Source of the DNA: Burkholderia pyrrocinia
GTDB taxonomy: Bacteria; Pseudomonadota; Gammaproteobacteria; Burkholderiales; Burkholderiaceae
DNA: 64,000 nt
Assembly (NCBI RefSeq): GCF_018417535.1
Contig: NZ_CP070978.1
Location: 1,798,001-1,862,000 of the forward strand
Direction of reading: 5' to 3'
The notes beneath the pieces were generated by a model. That model saw nothing but the letters and a program-made list of their open reading frames with translations, did not search any database and was not told where the DNA came from. Position numbers and translations under genes: made by a program. Shown piece after piece: positions 8,010 through 17,899 of the stretch. Every line of letters starts with the position of its first letter. Within the stretch, counting starts at the first letter, position 1.

Positions 8010-9020
8010 ATGACTTTCATGTTCCTCGAACTGGCGTTCATGCTGGTCGTCATCCTCGTGGCCGCCGAGGTCTTCACCAATGCGCTCGAACATCTCGGCG
8101 AACGTCTGAAGATTTCCGAAGGCGTGACGGGTTCGCTGTTCGCGGCCGTCGGCACCGCGCTGCCCGAAACGATGGTGCCGCTGCTCGCGCTGGCCGGCGG
8201 CACGGCGAACCAGGCCGTGAACGAGGAAATCGGCGTCGGCGCGATTCTCGGCGCGCCGCTGATGCTCGCGACGCTGACCACCTTCCTGATGACGCTCGCC
8301 GTGATCCGCTCGCGCGGGCTGCGCGGCACGATCGCACCCGAGCGTACGGGCTTCGTGCGCGACATGAACTACTTCCTCGCCGCGTTCTCGCTGGCGACCG
8401 CGGCGATGTTCGTCCCGCACCACAACTGGGCCGTGCGCGCGCTGCTCGCCGTGATGCTGGTCGGCATCTACGTGATGTACGTCGTGATGACGTTCCGCGC
8501 GTCGAGCCAGCTTGTCGATGCCGGGCACGGCACCGAGGCGCCGCATGCGATGTTCCTGGCGCGCACGGGCCTGCCGACCAACCTGGCAACCATCGCGCTG
8601 CAGTTGCTGCTCGGCGTCGCGCTGCTGGTCGGCGGTGCGAAGGGCTTCATTCACGGCGTGGAAGGCGTGTCGCACGTGCTCGGCGTATCGGCGCTGCTGC
8701 TGTCGCTGATCATCGTGCCGATTGCCACGGAATTGCCGGAGAAGGTCAACAGCGTGCTGTGGATCCGCCGCAATAAGGACACGCTCGCGTTCGGCAACAT
8801 CACCGGCGCGATGGTGTTCCAGGGCACGCTGCTGCCGGCGATCGGCATCATGCTGACGCCGTGGGAGCCGCGCCCCGAAGTGCTGACCGGCGTGATCATC
8901 ACGCTCGCGGCGGCGGCCTGGATGCGCGTCAATGCCCGCACGCGCGGGCTCGCGATCTGGGCGTTGCTGGCGAACGGTGCGGGCTATGCGGGATATCTGT
9001 TCCTGACACTGGCACGCTGA
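8010..9020 (+). CDS. Sodium/calcium-exchanger-family cation transporter, Mn-regulated
   Basis: 336 aa from ATG with GGAGG seven bases upstream. About ten membrane helices are arranged as two alpha-repeats of the Ca2+:cation antiporter fold: GSLFAAVGTALPETMVPLLA in the first half and LSLIIVPIATELPEKVNSVL in the second. The acidic TALPE/TELPE motifs are the ion site. Because the gene is preceded by a manganese-type riboswitch, the transported ion is probably Mn2+ or Ca2+/Mn2+ outward; that is an inference from regulation, since the family as a whole is named for calcium. It is divergent from dmeRF and convergent with the cus operon. Confidence 0.8.
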   Translation: MTFMFLELAFMLVVILVAAEVFTNALEHLGERLKISEGVTGSLFAAVGTALPETMVPLLALAGGTANQAVNEEIGVGAILGAPLMLATLTTFLMTLAVIRSRGLRGTIAPERTGFVRDMNYFLAAFSLATAAMFVPHHNWAVRALLAVMLVGIYVMYVVMTFRASSQLVDAGHGTEAPHAMFLARTGLPTNLATIALQLLLGVALLVGGAKGFIHGVEGVSHVLGVSALLLSLIIVPIATELPEKVNSVLWIRRNKDTLAFGNITGAMVFQGTLLPAIGIMLTPWEPRPEVLTGVIITLAAAAWMRVNARTRGLAIWALLANGAGYAGYLFLTLAR

Positions 9021-9106
9021 CGCCCGGATCGGGCACGCTGCCCGGCAGGCGCACGCACGCGGACGCGGCAACGGCCGCCGCGTCCGTGCCGTGTACATCG
9101 TTGCAC

Positions 9107-9135
9107 GGATGCGGGCGACAGTAACGCCCGCATCC
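9107..9135. terminator. Bidirectional hairpin between convergent genes
   Basis: GGATGCGGGCG (9107-9117) and CGCCCGCATCC (9125-9135) form a perfect 11-bp stem with a 7-base loop, just past the cation exchanger stop and just before the end of the cusF gene on the other strand. There is no clear T-run on either side, so it may stop transcription weakly or act as an mRNA 3' end. A second, smaller stem (GACGCGG/CCGCGTC) lies just upstream. Confidence 0.5.
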
Positions 9136-9141
9136 GGACGA

Positions 9142-9489
9142 TCAGGATGCCTTGACCAGCTTGACGATCGTCAGCGTGCCGTTGACGTTCTCGATCCGGA
9201 CCTTGACCTTGTCGCCCGCATGCACCTGCGCGAGCATGGCCGCGTCCTTCGCCTTGAACGCCATCGTCATCGGCGGCATTCCGACGTTGTCGAGTGCGCC
9301 GTGCTTCAGCGTGACCTTGCCGCTCGCGGCATCGACCTTCTTCACTTCGGCGTCGGTCAGCGCCGCATGCGACTCGGCCGAACCGTCCGACGACATCTTC
9401 ATGCCGGACATTTCACCGGCGGCAAAGGCGGGAGTTGCGAAAGCGCCGATCGCGAGAACGGCGGCGGTGGTAGCAATCAATTTCTTCAT
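9142..9489 (-). CDS. cusF: CusF-like periplasmic copper-binding protein
   Basis: 115 aa. A Sec signal ([23 protein letters not shown]) is followed by a Met-rich linker (EMSGMKMSS) and a small beta-barrel with [13 protein letters not shown], the Met-x-Met copper site of CusF. It overlaps cusA by four bases (ATGA). The expected role is to hand periplasmic Cu(I)/Ag(I) to the CusCBA pump. The classical CusF ligands include one His and one Trp; His63 (TLKHGALD) is present but no Trp is seen, so affinity may differ from the E. coli protein. Confidence 0.85.
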   Translation of the reverse strand: MKKLIATTAAVLAIGAFATPAFAAGEMSGMKMSSDGSAESHAALTDAEVKKVDAASGKVTLKHGALDNVGMPPMTMAFKAKDAAMLAQVHAGDKVKVRIENVNGTLTIVKLVKAS

Positions 9490-12400
9490 CGGGATTCTCC
9501 GGTTTGGGTGGATGGCACGTTCATGCCGTGAGGAACTGCATCGGAATGCCGCGCATCGCCCGCGCGTCGCACGCGACGGCGCTGCAGCAGAAGCCACGCG
9601 GCGGGAATGACGAACATCGACAGCAGCGGCGCCGTGACCATGCCGCCGACCATCGGCGCGGCGATGCGCTGCATGACTTCGGAGCCGGCGCCGTGCCCGA
9701 CCATGATCGGCACGAGGCCGGCGAGCACGACGGCGACCGTCATCGCCTTCGGCCGCACGCGCAGCACCGCGCCTTCGCGAATCGCGTCGAGCAGCAGCGC
9801 ATCGGTCAGCGGTTCGCCGGTATCGAGCCGGCGCGTCAGCGCGCCCTTCAGGTACAGCAGCATCACGACGCCGAACTCGGCGGCCACGCCTGCCAGCGCG
9901 ATGAAACCCACCGACGTCGCGACGGATACCGCATGGCCGAGTGCCCACACGAGCCAGAAGCCGCCGACCAGCGCAAACGGCACCGTCGACATCAGCAGCA
10001 GCGCGTCCGCCACCGAGCCGAACGTGAGGAACAGCAGCAGGAAGATCACGACGAGCGTCACCGGCACGACGGTGCGCAGCGTCGCCGCCGCGCGTTCGAG
10101 ATACTCGAACTGCCCCGACCACGCGATCGAATAACCGGGCGGCAACGCGACCTGTTGCGCGACGGCCTGCTGCATCGCGCGGACCGCCGTGTTCAGATCC
10201 GTGCCGCGGATATCGACGTACACGTAGCCGGACAGTCGCGCGTTCTCGCTGCGGATCATCGGCGGGCCGTCGGCAATTGCGACGCGCGCGACGTCGCCGA
10301 GGCGGATCTGCGCACCGCGTGCCGTGACGACCGGCAGTTGCCGCAGGTTCTCGAGCGAATCGCGAATCTCGCGCGGATAGCGGATGTTGATCGGGAAACG
10401 CTCGCGCCCCGCGATCACTTCGCCGACGTCCTCGCCGCCGACCGCCGACGACACGACCGACTGGATATTGGCGACCGACAGCCCGTAGCGCGCGGCGGCG
10501 AGCCGGTCGATATCGACATCGATGTAGCGGCCGCCGTTCAGCCGCTCCGCGAGCGCGGACGTCACACCCGGCACGTGCTTCACCGCCGCTTCGACCTGCG
10601 TCGCGATCGCGTCGATCCCCTTCAGGTCCGGCCCGGAGATCTTCACGCCGACCGGCGTCTTGATGCCGGTGGACAGCATGTCGAGCCGGTTGCGGATCGG
10701 CGGCACCCACACGTTCGACAGGCCCGGCACCTTCACCGTGCGATCGAGTTCGTCGACGAGCTTCTCCGGGGTCATGCCGGGCCGCCACGCGCTGCGCGGC
10801 TTGAAGCGAATCGTCGTCTCGAACATCTCCAGCGGCGCCGGGTCGGTGGCCGAATCCGCACGCCCCGATTTGCCGAACACCGTGTCGACCTCCGGCACGG
10901 TCTTGATCAGCCGGTCGGTCTGCTGCAGCAGCTCGCTCGCCTTGTCGGCCGAGATGCCCGGCAGCGCGGTCGGCATGTACAGCAGGTCGCCTTCGTCGAG
11001 CGGCGGCATGAATTCGCCGCCGAGCCGCGACAACGGCACGGCCGTCAGCACGAGCGCGACGGCCGCGACGCCGATCGCGAACCACGGGCGCCGCAGCGTC
11101 GCTTCGAGCAGCGGCCGGTACAGGCGGATCAGCACGCGGTTGATCGGATTCGCGTGCTCGTGCGGAATGCGGCCGCGCACGAGATAACCCATCAGGACCG
11201 GCACCAGCGTCACCGACAGCCCGGCGGCGGCGGCGATCGTGTAGGTCTTCGTGAACGCCAGCGGCGCGAACAGCTTGCCCTCCTGCCCTTCCAGCGAAAA
11301 CACCGGGATGAACGACAGCGTGATGATCAGCAGCGAGAAGAACAGCGCCGGCCCGACCTCGGCGGCCGACGTTGCGACGAGTTCCCAGCGGCGCGCGGCC
11401 GTGATCGGCTCGCCGGGGTGCGCGTGGTCGTACGCCTCCAGATGCTTGTGCGCGTTCTCGATCATCACGATCGCCGCATCGATCATCGCGCCGATCGCGA
11501 TCGCGATCCCGCCGAGCGACATCAGGTTCGCGTTCACGCCCTGGTAGCGCATCACGATGAACGCGGCCAGCACACCGAGCGGCAGCGACAGGATCGCGAC
11601 GAACGCGCTGCGCAGATGGAACAGGAACACCGCGCAGACGATGCCGACGATCACGAACTCCTCGATCAGCTTGTCCTTCAGGTTGCCCACCGCGCGCTCG
11701 ATCAGTTGCGAGCGGTCGTAGGTCGTGACGATCTCGACGCCGGGCGGCAGCGAACGCTTCAGGTCGGCGAGCTTCGCCTTCACCGCGTCGATCGTCGTGA
11801 GCGCGTTCTTGCCCGAGCGCATCACGATGACGCCGCCCGTCACCTCGCCCTGCCCGTTCAGCTCCGCGATCCCGCGCCGCATCGCCGGGCCGACCTGAAT
11901 GCGCGCGACGTCGCCGAGCAGCACCGGCGTGCCCGCGTCGTCCGTGCGCAGCACGACGTGCCGGAAATCGTCGAGCGTGCGCAGGTAGCCGGACGACCGC
12001 ACCATGTACTCCGACTCGGCCAGCTCGACGACCGAACCGCCGGATTCCTGGTTGGCCTGGCGAAGCGCGTCCGCCACCGCCGCCTGCGTGATCCCGTACG
12101 CGCGCAGCTTGTCGGGATCGAGCACGACCTGGTACTGGCGCACCATGCCGCCGATGCTCGCGACTTCCGATACGTCCGGCACGGCCTTCAGCTCGAACCT
12201 CAGGAACCAGTCGTTGAGCGCGCGCAGTTGCCCGAGATCGTGACGGCCGGTGCGGTCGACGAGCGCGTACTCGTACACCCAGCCGACGCCCGTGGCGTCC
12301 GGCCCGAGCGACACGGTCGCACCCGCCGGCAGCCGGCTCTGCACCTGGCTCAGGTATTCGAGCACGCGCGAACGCGCCCAGTACGGGTCGGTGTGATCGT

Positions 12401-12692
12401 CGAACAGTACATAGACGAACGCGTCGCCGAACGACGAGTATGCGCGGACGGTTTTCGCGCCCGGCACGCCGAGCAGCGTCGTCGTCAGCGGATAGGTGAC
12501 CTGATCCTCGACGACCTGCGGCGCCTTGCCCGGATACGACGCCTTCACGATCACCTGCGTGTCCGACAGGTCGGGTAACGCATCGAGCGGCGTCTGCCGC
12601 AGCGAATGGACGCCCCATGCCGCGATCGACACGGTGGCCAGCAGCACCAGGAAGCGATTCCGGACGGACCAGCGAATGACGCGCGCGATCAT
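9486..12692 (-). CDS. cusA: Heavy-metal RND pump, CusA-like
   Basis: 1068 aa, the normal length for an HME-RND pump. The start [20 protein letters not shown] gives the first helix; two large periplasmic loops and twelve helices follow. Diagnostic stretches are [12 protein letters not shown] near residue 43, the helix-4 segment ending [20 protein letters not shown] (proton-relay region, two conserved Asp-type positions), and [20 protein letters not shown] in the second loop. It extrudes Cu(I) and Ag(I) in CusA relatives, using the proton gradient. Its ATG overlaps the cusB stop (ATGA). The clear companion cusF and the Met-rich neighbours favour copper/silver over the Zn/Co/Cd type (CzcA). Confidence 0.92.
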   Translation of the reverse strand: MIARVIRWSVRNRFLVLLATVSIAAWGVHSLRQTPLDALPDLSDTQVIVKASYPGKAPQVVEDQVTYPLTTTLLGVPGAKTVRAYSSFGDAFVYVLFDDHTDPYWARSRVLEYLSQVQSRLPAGATVSLGPDATGVGWVYEYALVDRTGRHDLGQLRALNDWFLRFELKAVPDVSEVASIGGMVRQYQVVLDPDKLRAYGITQAAVADALRQANQESGGSVVELAESEYMVRSSGYLRTLDDFRHVVLRTDDAGTPVLLGDVARIQVGPAMRRGIAELNGQGEVTGGVIVMRSGKNALTTIDAVKAKLADLKRSLPPGVEIVTTYDRSQLIERAVGNLKDKLIEEFVIVGIVCAVFLFHLRSAFVAILSLPLGVLAAFIVMRYQGVNANLMSLGGIAIAIGAMIDAAIVMIENAHKHLEAYDHAHPGEPITAARRWELVATSAAEVGPALFFSLLIITLSFIPVFSLEGQEGKLFAPLAFTKTYTIAAAAGLSVTLVPVLMGYLVRGRIPHEHANPINRVLIRLYRPLLEATLRRPWFAIGVAAVALVLTAVPLSRLGGEFMPPLDEGDLLYMPTALPGISADKASELLQQTDRLIKTVPEVDTVFGKSGRADSATDPAPLEMFETTIRFKPRSAWRPGMTPEKLVDELDRTVKVPGLSNVWVPPIRNRLDMLSTGIKTPVGVKISGPDLKGIDAIATQVEAAVKHVPGVTSALAERLNGGRYIDVDIDRLAAARYGLSVANIQSVVSSAVGGEDVGEVIAGRERFPINIRYPREIRDSLENLRQLPVVTARGAQIRLGDVARVAIADGPPMIRSENARLSGYVYVDIRGTDLNTAVRAMQQAVAQQVALPPGYSIAWSGQFEYLERAAATLRTVVPVTLVVIFLLLFLTFGSVADALLLMSTVPFALVGGFWLVWALGHAVSVATSVGFIALAGVAAEFGVVMLLYLKGALTRRLDTGEPLTDALLLDAIREGAVLRVRPKAMTVAVVLAGLVPIMVGHGAGSEVMQRIAAPMVGGMVTAPLLSMFVIPAAWLLLQRRRVRRAGDARHSDAVPHGMNVPSTQTGESR

Positions 12693-14212
12693 CGCTCGCC
12701 TCCTTGCGGCTCGACCTTCGTCAGCCGGTAGCCGTCGTCGGTCTGCGTGAACGCGAAACGCGCGGTCTGGCCCGGCTTCACGTCCGGGAACGCGTGCGCC
12801 GACGGCTTGCCGAACGCCATCGTCATCGCGCCCCAGCCGAGCGCCGGAACGGGTTGATGCGAAAACGTGATGTCGTCGGCCGTGACCTTCTCGACCTTGC
12901 CGGTGGTTTCGTACATCGGCGCCGCTGCTGGGGCGGACGATGCCGCCGCGCTTGCGCCCGCCGCCCGTTCCAGCCGAGGCAGCACGCTTTTCAGGCTGGC
13001 TTCCGAATCGATCAGGAACTGCCCCGATGCGACGACCGTGTCGCCTTCGCTCAACCCGTCGAGCACTTCCGTGTCGCCCCCTACGTCGTTGCCCGGCGTC
13101 ACGGACACCGGCTGCAGCCGGCCGTCGCCGTTCTTCACGATGACGATCGAGCGCTTGCCGGTCGCGATCACCGCTTCGGACGGCACGAGCAGGCGCGAAA
13201 CCGACTCCTTCGCGGCGACGCGCACGCGCATCAGCATGCCGGGCGTGAGCTTCAGCGATGCGTTGTCGATCTCCACGCGCGCCTGCAGCGTGCGGCTGCC
13301 CGTGCTGATGCCGGGCAGCACTTCGCGGATGCGTCCGGTGAAGTGCCGCGCCGGATCGCCCGCGAACGTCGCGTCGACCGACATCCCCGGCTGCACGTTC
13401 AGCGCGAGCGCTTCCGGCACCTCGACGATCAGCCACAGCGTCGACAGCCCGGCGATCTTCGCGAGCGTCTGCCCGGGCGCGACCATCGCGCCGTCCCGCA
13501 CGTTCAGCTCGCTGACGACGCCGGTTTCCGGCGCGCTCAGCACGACGTGCGTCTGCGCGCGGCCGGTGCGATCGAGATTCGCGATCATGCCGTCGGGAAT
13601 CGACAGCGCCCGCATCCGCGCGCGCGACGCATCGAGCAGGCTGCCGTCCATCCCGCCGCGCTTGAGCGCGAGATATTCCTCCTGCGGCGCGAGCCAGTCC
13701 GGCACGAACAGCGACGCGACCGGCGCGCCCTTCGCGATGCGCTGCATCGGCGCGCGTGCATAGAGACGGTCGATGTAGCCGGTGACGCGCGACTGGACGA
13801 CGTCCGCGCGCGATTCGTCGAATTGCGTGGTGCCCACCGCATCGAAACCGGCCGCCGTCTGCTGGCGTCGGACGGTCGCGTAGCGAATGCCGAGGTTCTG
13901 CTGCAGGCCCGGATCGATCCGGATACCCGACGAACCGCCGCCTTCGTCCGCATAGACAGGCTGCAACTGCATGTCCATGAATGGCGATTTGCCCGGATTG
14001 TCGAAGTGCTGGTTCGGTACCATCGGGTCGTGCCAGTACAGCACCTTGCGCCCCGTGTCCGGATCGGCCGCGCCTGCAGGTGCGACAGCGGCCGCGGCGG
14101 GCATCCCCGCGCCGCCCGCCGCATGGCGGACGCCCGCGAAATAACCCGCGCCAAGCAGCGCCGCGCCGGCGAACGCCGTCAGCGCCGCGCGCGCCAGTGA
14201 TTGCTTCGTCAT
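12689..14212 (-). CDS. cusB: CusB-like membrane fusion protein with fused CusF domain
   Basis: 507 aa, with an N-terminal membrane anchor ([19 protein letters not shown]). A heavy-metal-binding segment follows ([20 protein letters not shown], about residues 60-90), then barrel-sandwich and hairpin domains ([39 protein letters not shown]). The last 80 residues ([20 protein letters not shown], then [12 protein letters not shown]) form a second CusF-like domain joined by a Pro/Ala linker. This fusion adds a metal-loading module to the adaptor in addition to the separate cusF gene. It connects CusA and CusC across the periplasm. Confidence 0.9.
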   Translation of the reverse strand: MTKQSLARAALTAFAGAALLGAGYFAGVRHAAGGAGMPAAAAVAPAGAADPDTGRKVLYWHDPMVPNQHFDNPGKSPFMDMQLQPVYADEGGGSSGIRIDPGLQQNLGIRYATVRRQQTAAGFDAVGTTQFDESRADVVQSRVTGYIDRLYARAPMQRIAKGAPVASLFVPDWLAPQEEYLALKRGGMDGSLLDASRARMRALSIPDGMIANLDRTGRAQTHVVLSAPETGVVSELNVRDGAMVAPGQTLAKIAGLSTLWLIVEVPEALALNVQPGMSVDATFAGDPARHFTGRIREVLPGISTGSRTLQARVEIDNASLKLTPGMLMRVRVAAKESVSRLLVPSEAVIATGKRSIVIVKNGDGRLQPVSVTPGNDVGGDTEVLDGLSEGDTVVASGQFLIDSEASLKSVLPRLERAAGASAAASSAPAAAPMYETTGKVEKVTADDITFSHQPVPALGWGAMTMAFGKPSAHAFPDVKPGQTARFAFTQTDDGYRLTKVEPQGGER

Positions 14213-14223
14213 GAGGTTCTCCT

Positions 14224-15516
14224 TCACTGCGCGGCAGCCATCGTCGACGGCACGACCTGATATTCGAGCTGCGCCCAGGTCTGCGACACGTCGCGCCTGA
14301 GATCGAGCACCTGTAGCTGCGCGTCCAGTTGCGCGCGCCGCGCGGCGAACGTGTCGGCGAGCGAACCCGTGCCGGCCCGGTACGCGGCCGTCGCGAGCTG
14401 CACGCGCTGATCGGCGGCGGGCAACAGCGCGGCGCCCAGGTTCGCGATGCGTTCGCGGCCGCTCGCCAGCGTTTCGGACTGCGTGCGAATATCGGCCTGC
14501 ACCTGACGCAGCGTGTCCTCGTACATCAGGCGCGCCTTCGTCGCGAGTTCGGCCTTCTCGGCGACATCGCGGTTCTGGCGGTTCTTGCGGTTGAGCGGCA
14601 ACGGGATCGAGACGCCGACGGACACCATGTTCGAATACGCGCCGCCGCGCTGCTGGTACGCGATTTCCCACGTCCAGTTCGGGCTGCGCTCGCTGTTCGC
14701 GACCGCGGTGTCGGCTTCGGCGACCGCGATGTCGCCAGCGGCGGCGACGAGCGCCGGTTGCGACAGACGCAGCTCGTCGGGCGGCAGCGACGACACGAAG
14801 GACTCGGGCGCCGGTGGCGTGCCCGTCACGTCCGCAACCGGCGTGGCCGTCCAGCGGGCAAGCGCGATGAGTGCGGTGCGATACGCCTGCTGTGCCTTGA
14901 GCACCTGATCCTGCGTTTGCGCGAGCATCGCGCGGGCCTGAACGACATCGCCCGCACTCGCCTTCGCGCCGCGATACGACGCCTGCGTCGCGTCGAGTTC
15001 ATGGTGCATGTGACCGAGCAGCGCCTGCTGAAGCGCGAGCGCCTGCTTTGCGTAGACGGCGTCAAGCCACGCCGTCGCGGTCTGCCGGCGCACGGCGGCG
15101 AGCTGCACCAGATAGCCCGCGCGGTCGCGGCCGACCTGTTCGTCGGCCAGCGTCGTACGCAGCCGCCGCTTGTCGCCGGATACCCACTCCTGCTCGATGC
15201 CGATGCGGCGCATCGTCATGAAGTCCTGGCCGATGGTGAAGCGCTGCCCCCCGTTGACCGGCAGGTTGTCGATGCCGGCCTTGAGCATCGGGTCCGGCAA
15301 CTGGCCGGCCCGGACGGCCGCTTCCGAACTCGCGCGCACCGAAGCCTGTGCGGCCTGCATCGAAGCAGAATGATCGGTGGCGGACTGCAGCGCGGCGTCC
15401 AGCGTGAATGGCGACTGCTGCGCGTGAACGGCGCCCGCCACCAGCAGCGCGGCCCAAAGCACGGGCGCGCGCCGACACGCACGCCGCGTGCGCGGCGTGC
15501 CGAAATCGAATGACAT
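14224..15516 (-). CDS. cusC: Outer-membrane efflux channel, CusC-like
   Basis: 430 aa. The signal ([13 protein letters not shown]) has no lipobox Cys, unlike E. coli CusC. Two OEP repeats are recognisable: [20 protein letters not shown] near residue 40 and [20 protein letters not shown] about 220 residues later. The [14 protein letters not shown] segment (about residue 315) is a typical turn of the second repeat. It is the first pump gene of a cusCBAF operon; the 11-base gap to cusB suggests one transcript. It is distinct from the lipoprotein channel at 198-1682. Confidence 0.88.
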   Translation of the reverse strand: MSFDFGTPRTRRACRRAPVLWAALLVAGAVHAQQSPFTLDAALQSATDHSASMQAAQASVRASSEAAVRAGQLPDPMLKAGIDNLPVNGGQRFTIGQDFMTMRRIGIEQEWVSGDKRRLRTTLADEQVGRDRAGYLVQLAAVRRQTATAWLDAVYAKQALALQQALLGHMHHELDATQASYRGAKASAGDVVQARAMLAQTQDQVLKAQQAYRTALIALARWTATPVADVTGTPPAPESFVSSLPPDELRLSQPALVAAAGDIAVAEADTAVANSERSPNWTWEIAYQQRGGAYSNMVSVGVSIPLPLNRKNRQNRDVAEKAELATKARLMYEDTLRQVQADIRTQSETLASGRERIANLGAALLPAADQRVQLATAAYRAGTGSLADTFAARRAQLDAQLQVLDLRRDVSQTWAQLEYQVVPSTMAAAQ

Positions 15517-15608
15517 GGTCTAACCCCAACGTCGGAACCCATAGGGATTCCACGTCCTGAGCACAGGACGAACCTCACCGCCGTGGCGGTGAACCGGTCG
15601 GATCGGGA

Positions 15609-15995
15609 TCAGCTAATGCGTGGAGGGCGCCACAACCCGCTCGGGTCGCGGACCGGGACGGACTGCGTGTAGTGGAAGACGATCGTGCTGGCGAATGCAG
15701 CGGGACGGCTGACATCGGCGCGAGCGGCCGGGTGATAGAGACTGCCGAACTGGCATTGGGCCGTCACCTTGCAGGCCATGCCCTTGGTTTTGGCCTTGGT
15801 GTGATCGGCGGAGGGCGACTTCATCGAATCGCAATCGCTCATGTCGGCGGACATGGACATGTTCATGCCCGTGTCTGCTTCCATCGACATCGTGTGTTGC
15901 ATCGGACATTCACCGGTCAGGCCGCTGGCTGCCAGCCCGCTGATGGGCAGCACCGCGCAAAGCAGCAGCAGGATGAAGGTCCGAAGCAGTTTCAT
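15609..15995 (-). CDS. Met/Cys-rich exported protein leading the cus operon
   Basis: 128 aa from MKLLRTFILLLLCAVLPISG; the longer frame upstream lacks a signal. The mature protein has a Met/Asp-rich segment (MQHTMSMEADTGMNMSMSAD) and four Cys, and ends SGLWRPPRIS. It shares its layout with the small protein at 2079-2444 (CzcI/DUF2946-like), although the sequences have diverged. The Met density points to Cu(I) or Ag(I) binding in the periplasm. It lies 92 bases ahead of cusC on the same strand and probably opens the operon. Confidence 0.72.
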   Translation of the reverse strand: MKLLRTFILLLLCAVLPISGLAASGLTGECPMQHTMSMEADTGMNMSMSADMSDCDSMKSPSADHTKAKTKGMACKVTAQCQFGSLYHPAARADVSRPAAFASTIVFHYTQSVPVRDPSGLWRPPRIS

Positions 15996-16101
15996 GGCGG
16001 CGATTATAACGCGGCATTTTGCTGCGTGGAGGCGTCTCGATATGAACGAACGGTCGCGGTGCAGCGGGACGACGCACCGTATCCGCGACCGTCGCCGCAC
16101 G

Positions 16102-16734
16102 CTATCGCAACAGGCCGTCCGCAGCGAGCACGGCCTGCACGGCCCGCCGCTCGCGCACGCGCTCGTACCACGCGCGCAGATGCGCATACCGGCTCAGGTC
16201 GATATCCGCGTTGTACACGGAACGCATCCAGTCGGCCTTGCCCCAGCCGGTCAACGCGAACAGGTACGCATCGGCGATGGTGAACGTGTCACCCGTGACG
16301 AACGCCTTGCCGTCGAGTTGGCGGTCGATCCATGCAAAGCGGCTGTCGAGCTTCTGCCGCGCCGGCTCGACGTACTTCCCCGCCTGCACCGCGTATAGCA
16401 GCGGGATGAAGCCCTTGTGGATCTCGGTGCCGAGGAAGTTGAGCCACTCCATCAGCCTGTAACGGGCGAGCGTGCCGCAGGTGGGCGCGAGCGCGGCTTC
16501 CGGGCGCAGATCCGCGAGATACTGCGCGATCACCGGCCCTTCGCGCAGCATCGTGCCGTCGTCGAGTTCGAGCAGCGGCACGTAGCCGAGTCCGGTCACG
16601 TCGTAGTAGTTGCGTCCGTCCTCGACGACATGCCTGCGCGCGTCGACCTTGACGATCGCCGCGTCGATGTTGCCTTCGCGCAGCACGATGCAGATCGCCT
16701 GCGAACAGCTTCCGGGGGCGTGATAAAGCTTCAT
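16102..16734 (-). CDS. Glutathione S-transferase
   Basis: 210 aa from MKLYHAPGSCSQAICIVLRE. It has a thioredoxin-like N-terminal domain with the beta-class Cys (GSCSQ, Cys10) and the conserved GYVPLLELDDGTMLREGPVI glutathione-binding stretch with cis-Pro. The C-terminal helical domain contains VTGDTFTIADAYLFALTGW, the N-capping box typical of GSTs. It is probably a cytosolic detoxification enzyme; its natural substrate is unknown. Divergent from the HxlR regulator gene with 136 bp between starts, so the regulator may control it. Confidence 0.88.
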   Translation of the reverse strand: MKLYHAPGSCSQAICIVLREGNIDAAIVKVDARRHVVEDGRNYYDVTGLGYVPLLELDDGTMLREGPVIAQYLADLRPEAALAPTCGTLARYRLMEWLNFLGTEIHKGFIPLLYAVQAGKYVEPARQKLDSRFAWIDRQLDGKAFVTGDTFTIADAYLFALTGWGKADWMRSVYNADIDLSRYAHLRAWYERVRERRAVQAVLAADGLLR

Positions 16735-16870
16735 GCGTTTCCTTGGTTTGTTGTCCGTGTATCGATTCGCCGCGACGCGGGCGCTAATATCTCGCATCGG
16801 CGCATGGCTGAGAAGACGGCAGTCGTTTGTGCCGTAGTCACAAAAAATTTACCGACCAGGGTTCAGCAGG

Positions 16871-17251
16871 ATGAAAACGAGTGCGACAGGATGTTCCGTT
16901 GAAGAAGCGATGCGCCTGCTCGGCGGCCGCTGGCGGCTGTTGCTGGTGTCGTATCTGCTCGACGGGCCGCGGCGCTTCAGCGACCTGCGCCGCGACGTGC
17001 CCGGCATCTCGCAGCGCATGCTGACGCTCGACCTGCGTGCGCTCGAAGACGCGGGGCTCGTGCGGCGAACCGTCTATCCGGAAGTGCCGGTGCGGGTCGA
17101 GTACGATCTGACCGCGGACGGCGACCGGCTGCGGCCGGTGGTCGACGTCATGCGCGAATTCGGGCTGTGGCTGAAGGCGCGCGATGCGCAGGCTGATGCG
17201 ATACCCGAAGCCGCGGCTGCGATCGAATCGACCATGCACGCCCCCCGATAA
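16871..17251 (+). CDS. HxlR-family transcriptional regulator
   Basis: 126 aa winged-helix protein. CSVEEAMRLLGGRWRLLLVS near the start and FSDLRRDVPGISQRMLTLDL in the recognition region match the HxlR pattern, including Cys14 that some members use to sense electrophiles or redox change. VEYDLTADGDRLRPVVDVMR forms the dimerisation end. It is divergent from the GST gene, a common pairing for thiol-sensing HxlR regulators. Confidence 0.88.
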   Translation: MKTSATGCSVEEAMRLLGGRWRLLLVSYLLDGPRRFSDLRRDVPGISQRMLTLDLRALEDAGLVRRTVYPEVPVRVEYDLTADGDRLRPVVDVMREFGLWLKARDAQADAIPEAAAAIESTMHAPR

Positions 17252-17283
17252 CCCCCGGCAATCATTACGCAGGAACCACGCTC

Positions 17284-17652
17284 ATGGAACTTCACGCCAC
17301 CGTCGGCGCGGCAACGTCCGACCTCGACGACGACGAAAGCTTCGCCAACATCTACTGTCACGACGCGGAGCAGGACTATTGCTTCGCGCTGTCGCGCTTT
17401 CCGGACGACGCACTGATCGAAGTGATGGTGCGCGACCAGATCAATATGCGCGTCAAGGATCTGTCGGTGCGCCTGACCGACGACACGATCGACGTCGAGC
17501 TCGAACCGGGCATCGCCACGCGTCTCGACGGTCAAACGCGTTACGTGATCCATCTCGCGCCCGGCCAGTACGATCCGGTCGCGCTGCGCGCCGCGCTGAA
17601 GGAGATCTTCGTCGGCAAGAGCGGTTATCGCGACGACAGCGCGCACGGTTAG
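17284..17652 (+). CDS. Conserved hypothetical acidic protein
   Basis: 122 aa, cytosolic and acidic (SDLDDDESFANIYCHDAEQD). No family was recognised. A beta-rich pattern (LIEVMVRDQINMRVKDLSVR; TIDVELEPGIATRLDG) and the ending ALRAALKEIFVGKSGYRDD suggest a small globular domain. It follows the HxlR gene by 32 bases on the same strand and may be co-transcribed. Confidence 0.65.
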   Translation: MELHATVGAATSDLDDDESFANIYCHDAEQDYCFALSRFPDDALIEVMVRDQINMRVKDLSVRLTDDTIDVELEPGIATRLDGQTRYVIHLAPGQYDPVALRAALKEIFVGKSGYRDDSAHG

Positions 17653-17899
17653 TCGATCGCCTGCACGCCAGCGCGGTGCAAGGCTCGGTCGGCGCGAAGG
17701 AAGCGATGGTCCACCGAGGCACGATGCGGCGCGTTCGCGTTGCATTCCCACATACTGAACACTCGGCATCCCATTAATAGGGATGCCTGTCCAAATGTTG
17801 ACGCGTTTCACCCCACGGCTCTAACGTTCGCCCCAACGCCATTCGATTCGGCCGCCCCGCTCGCGGGCGCCGGCCGGGCATGGAACACAGGAGACAACC

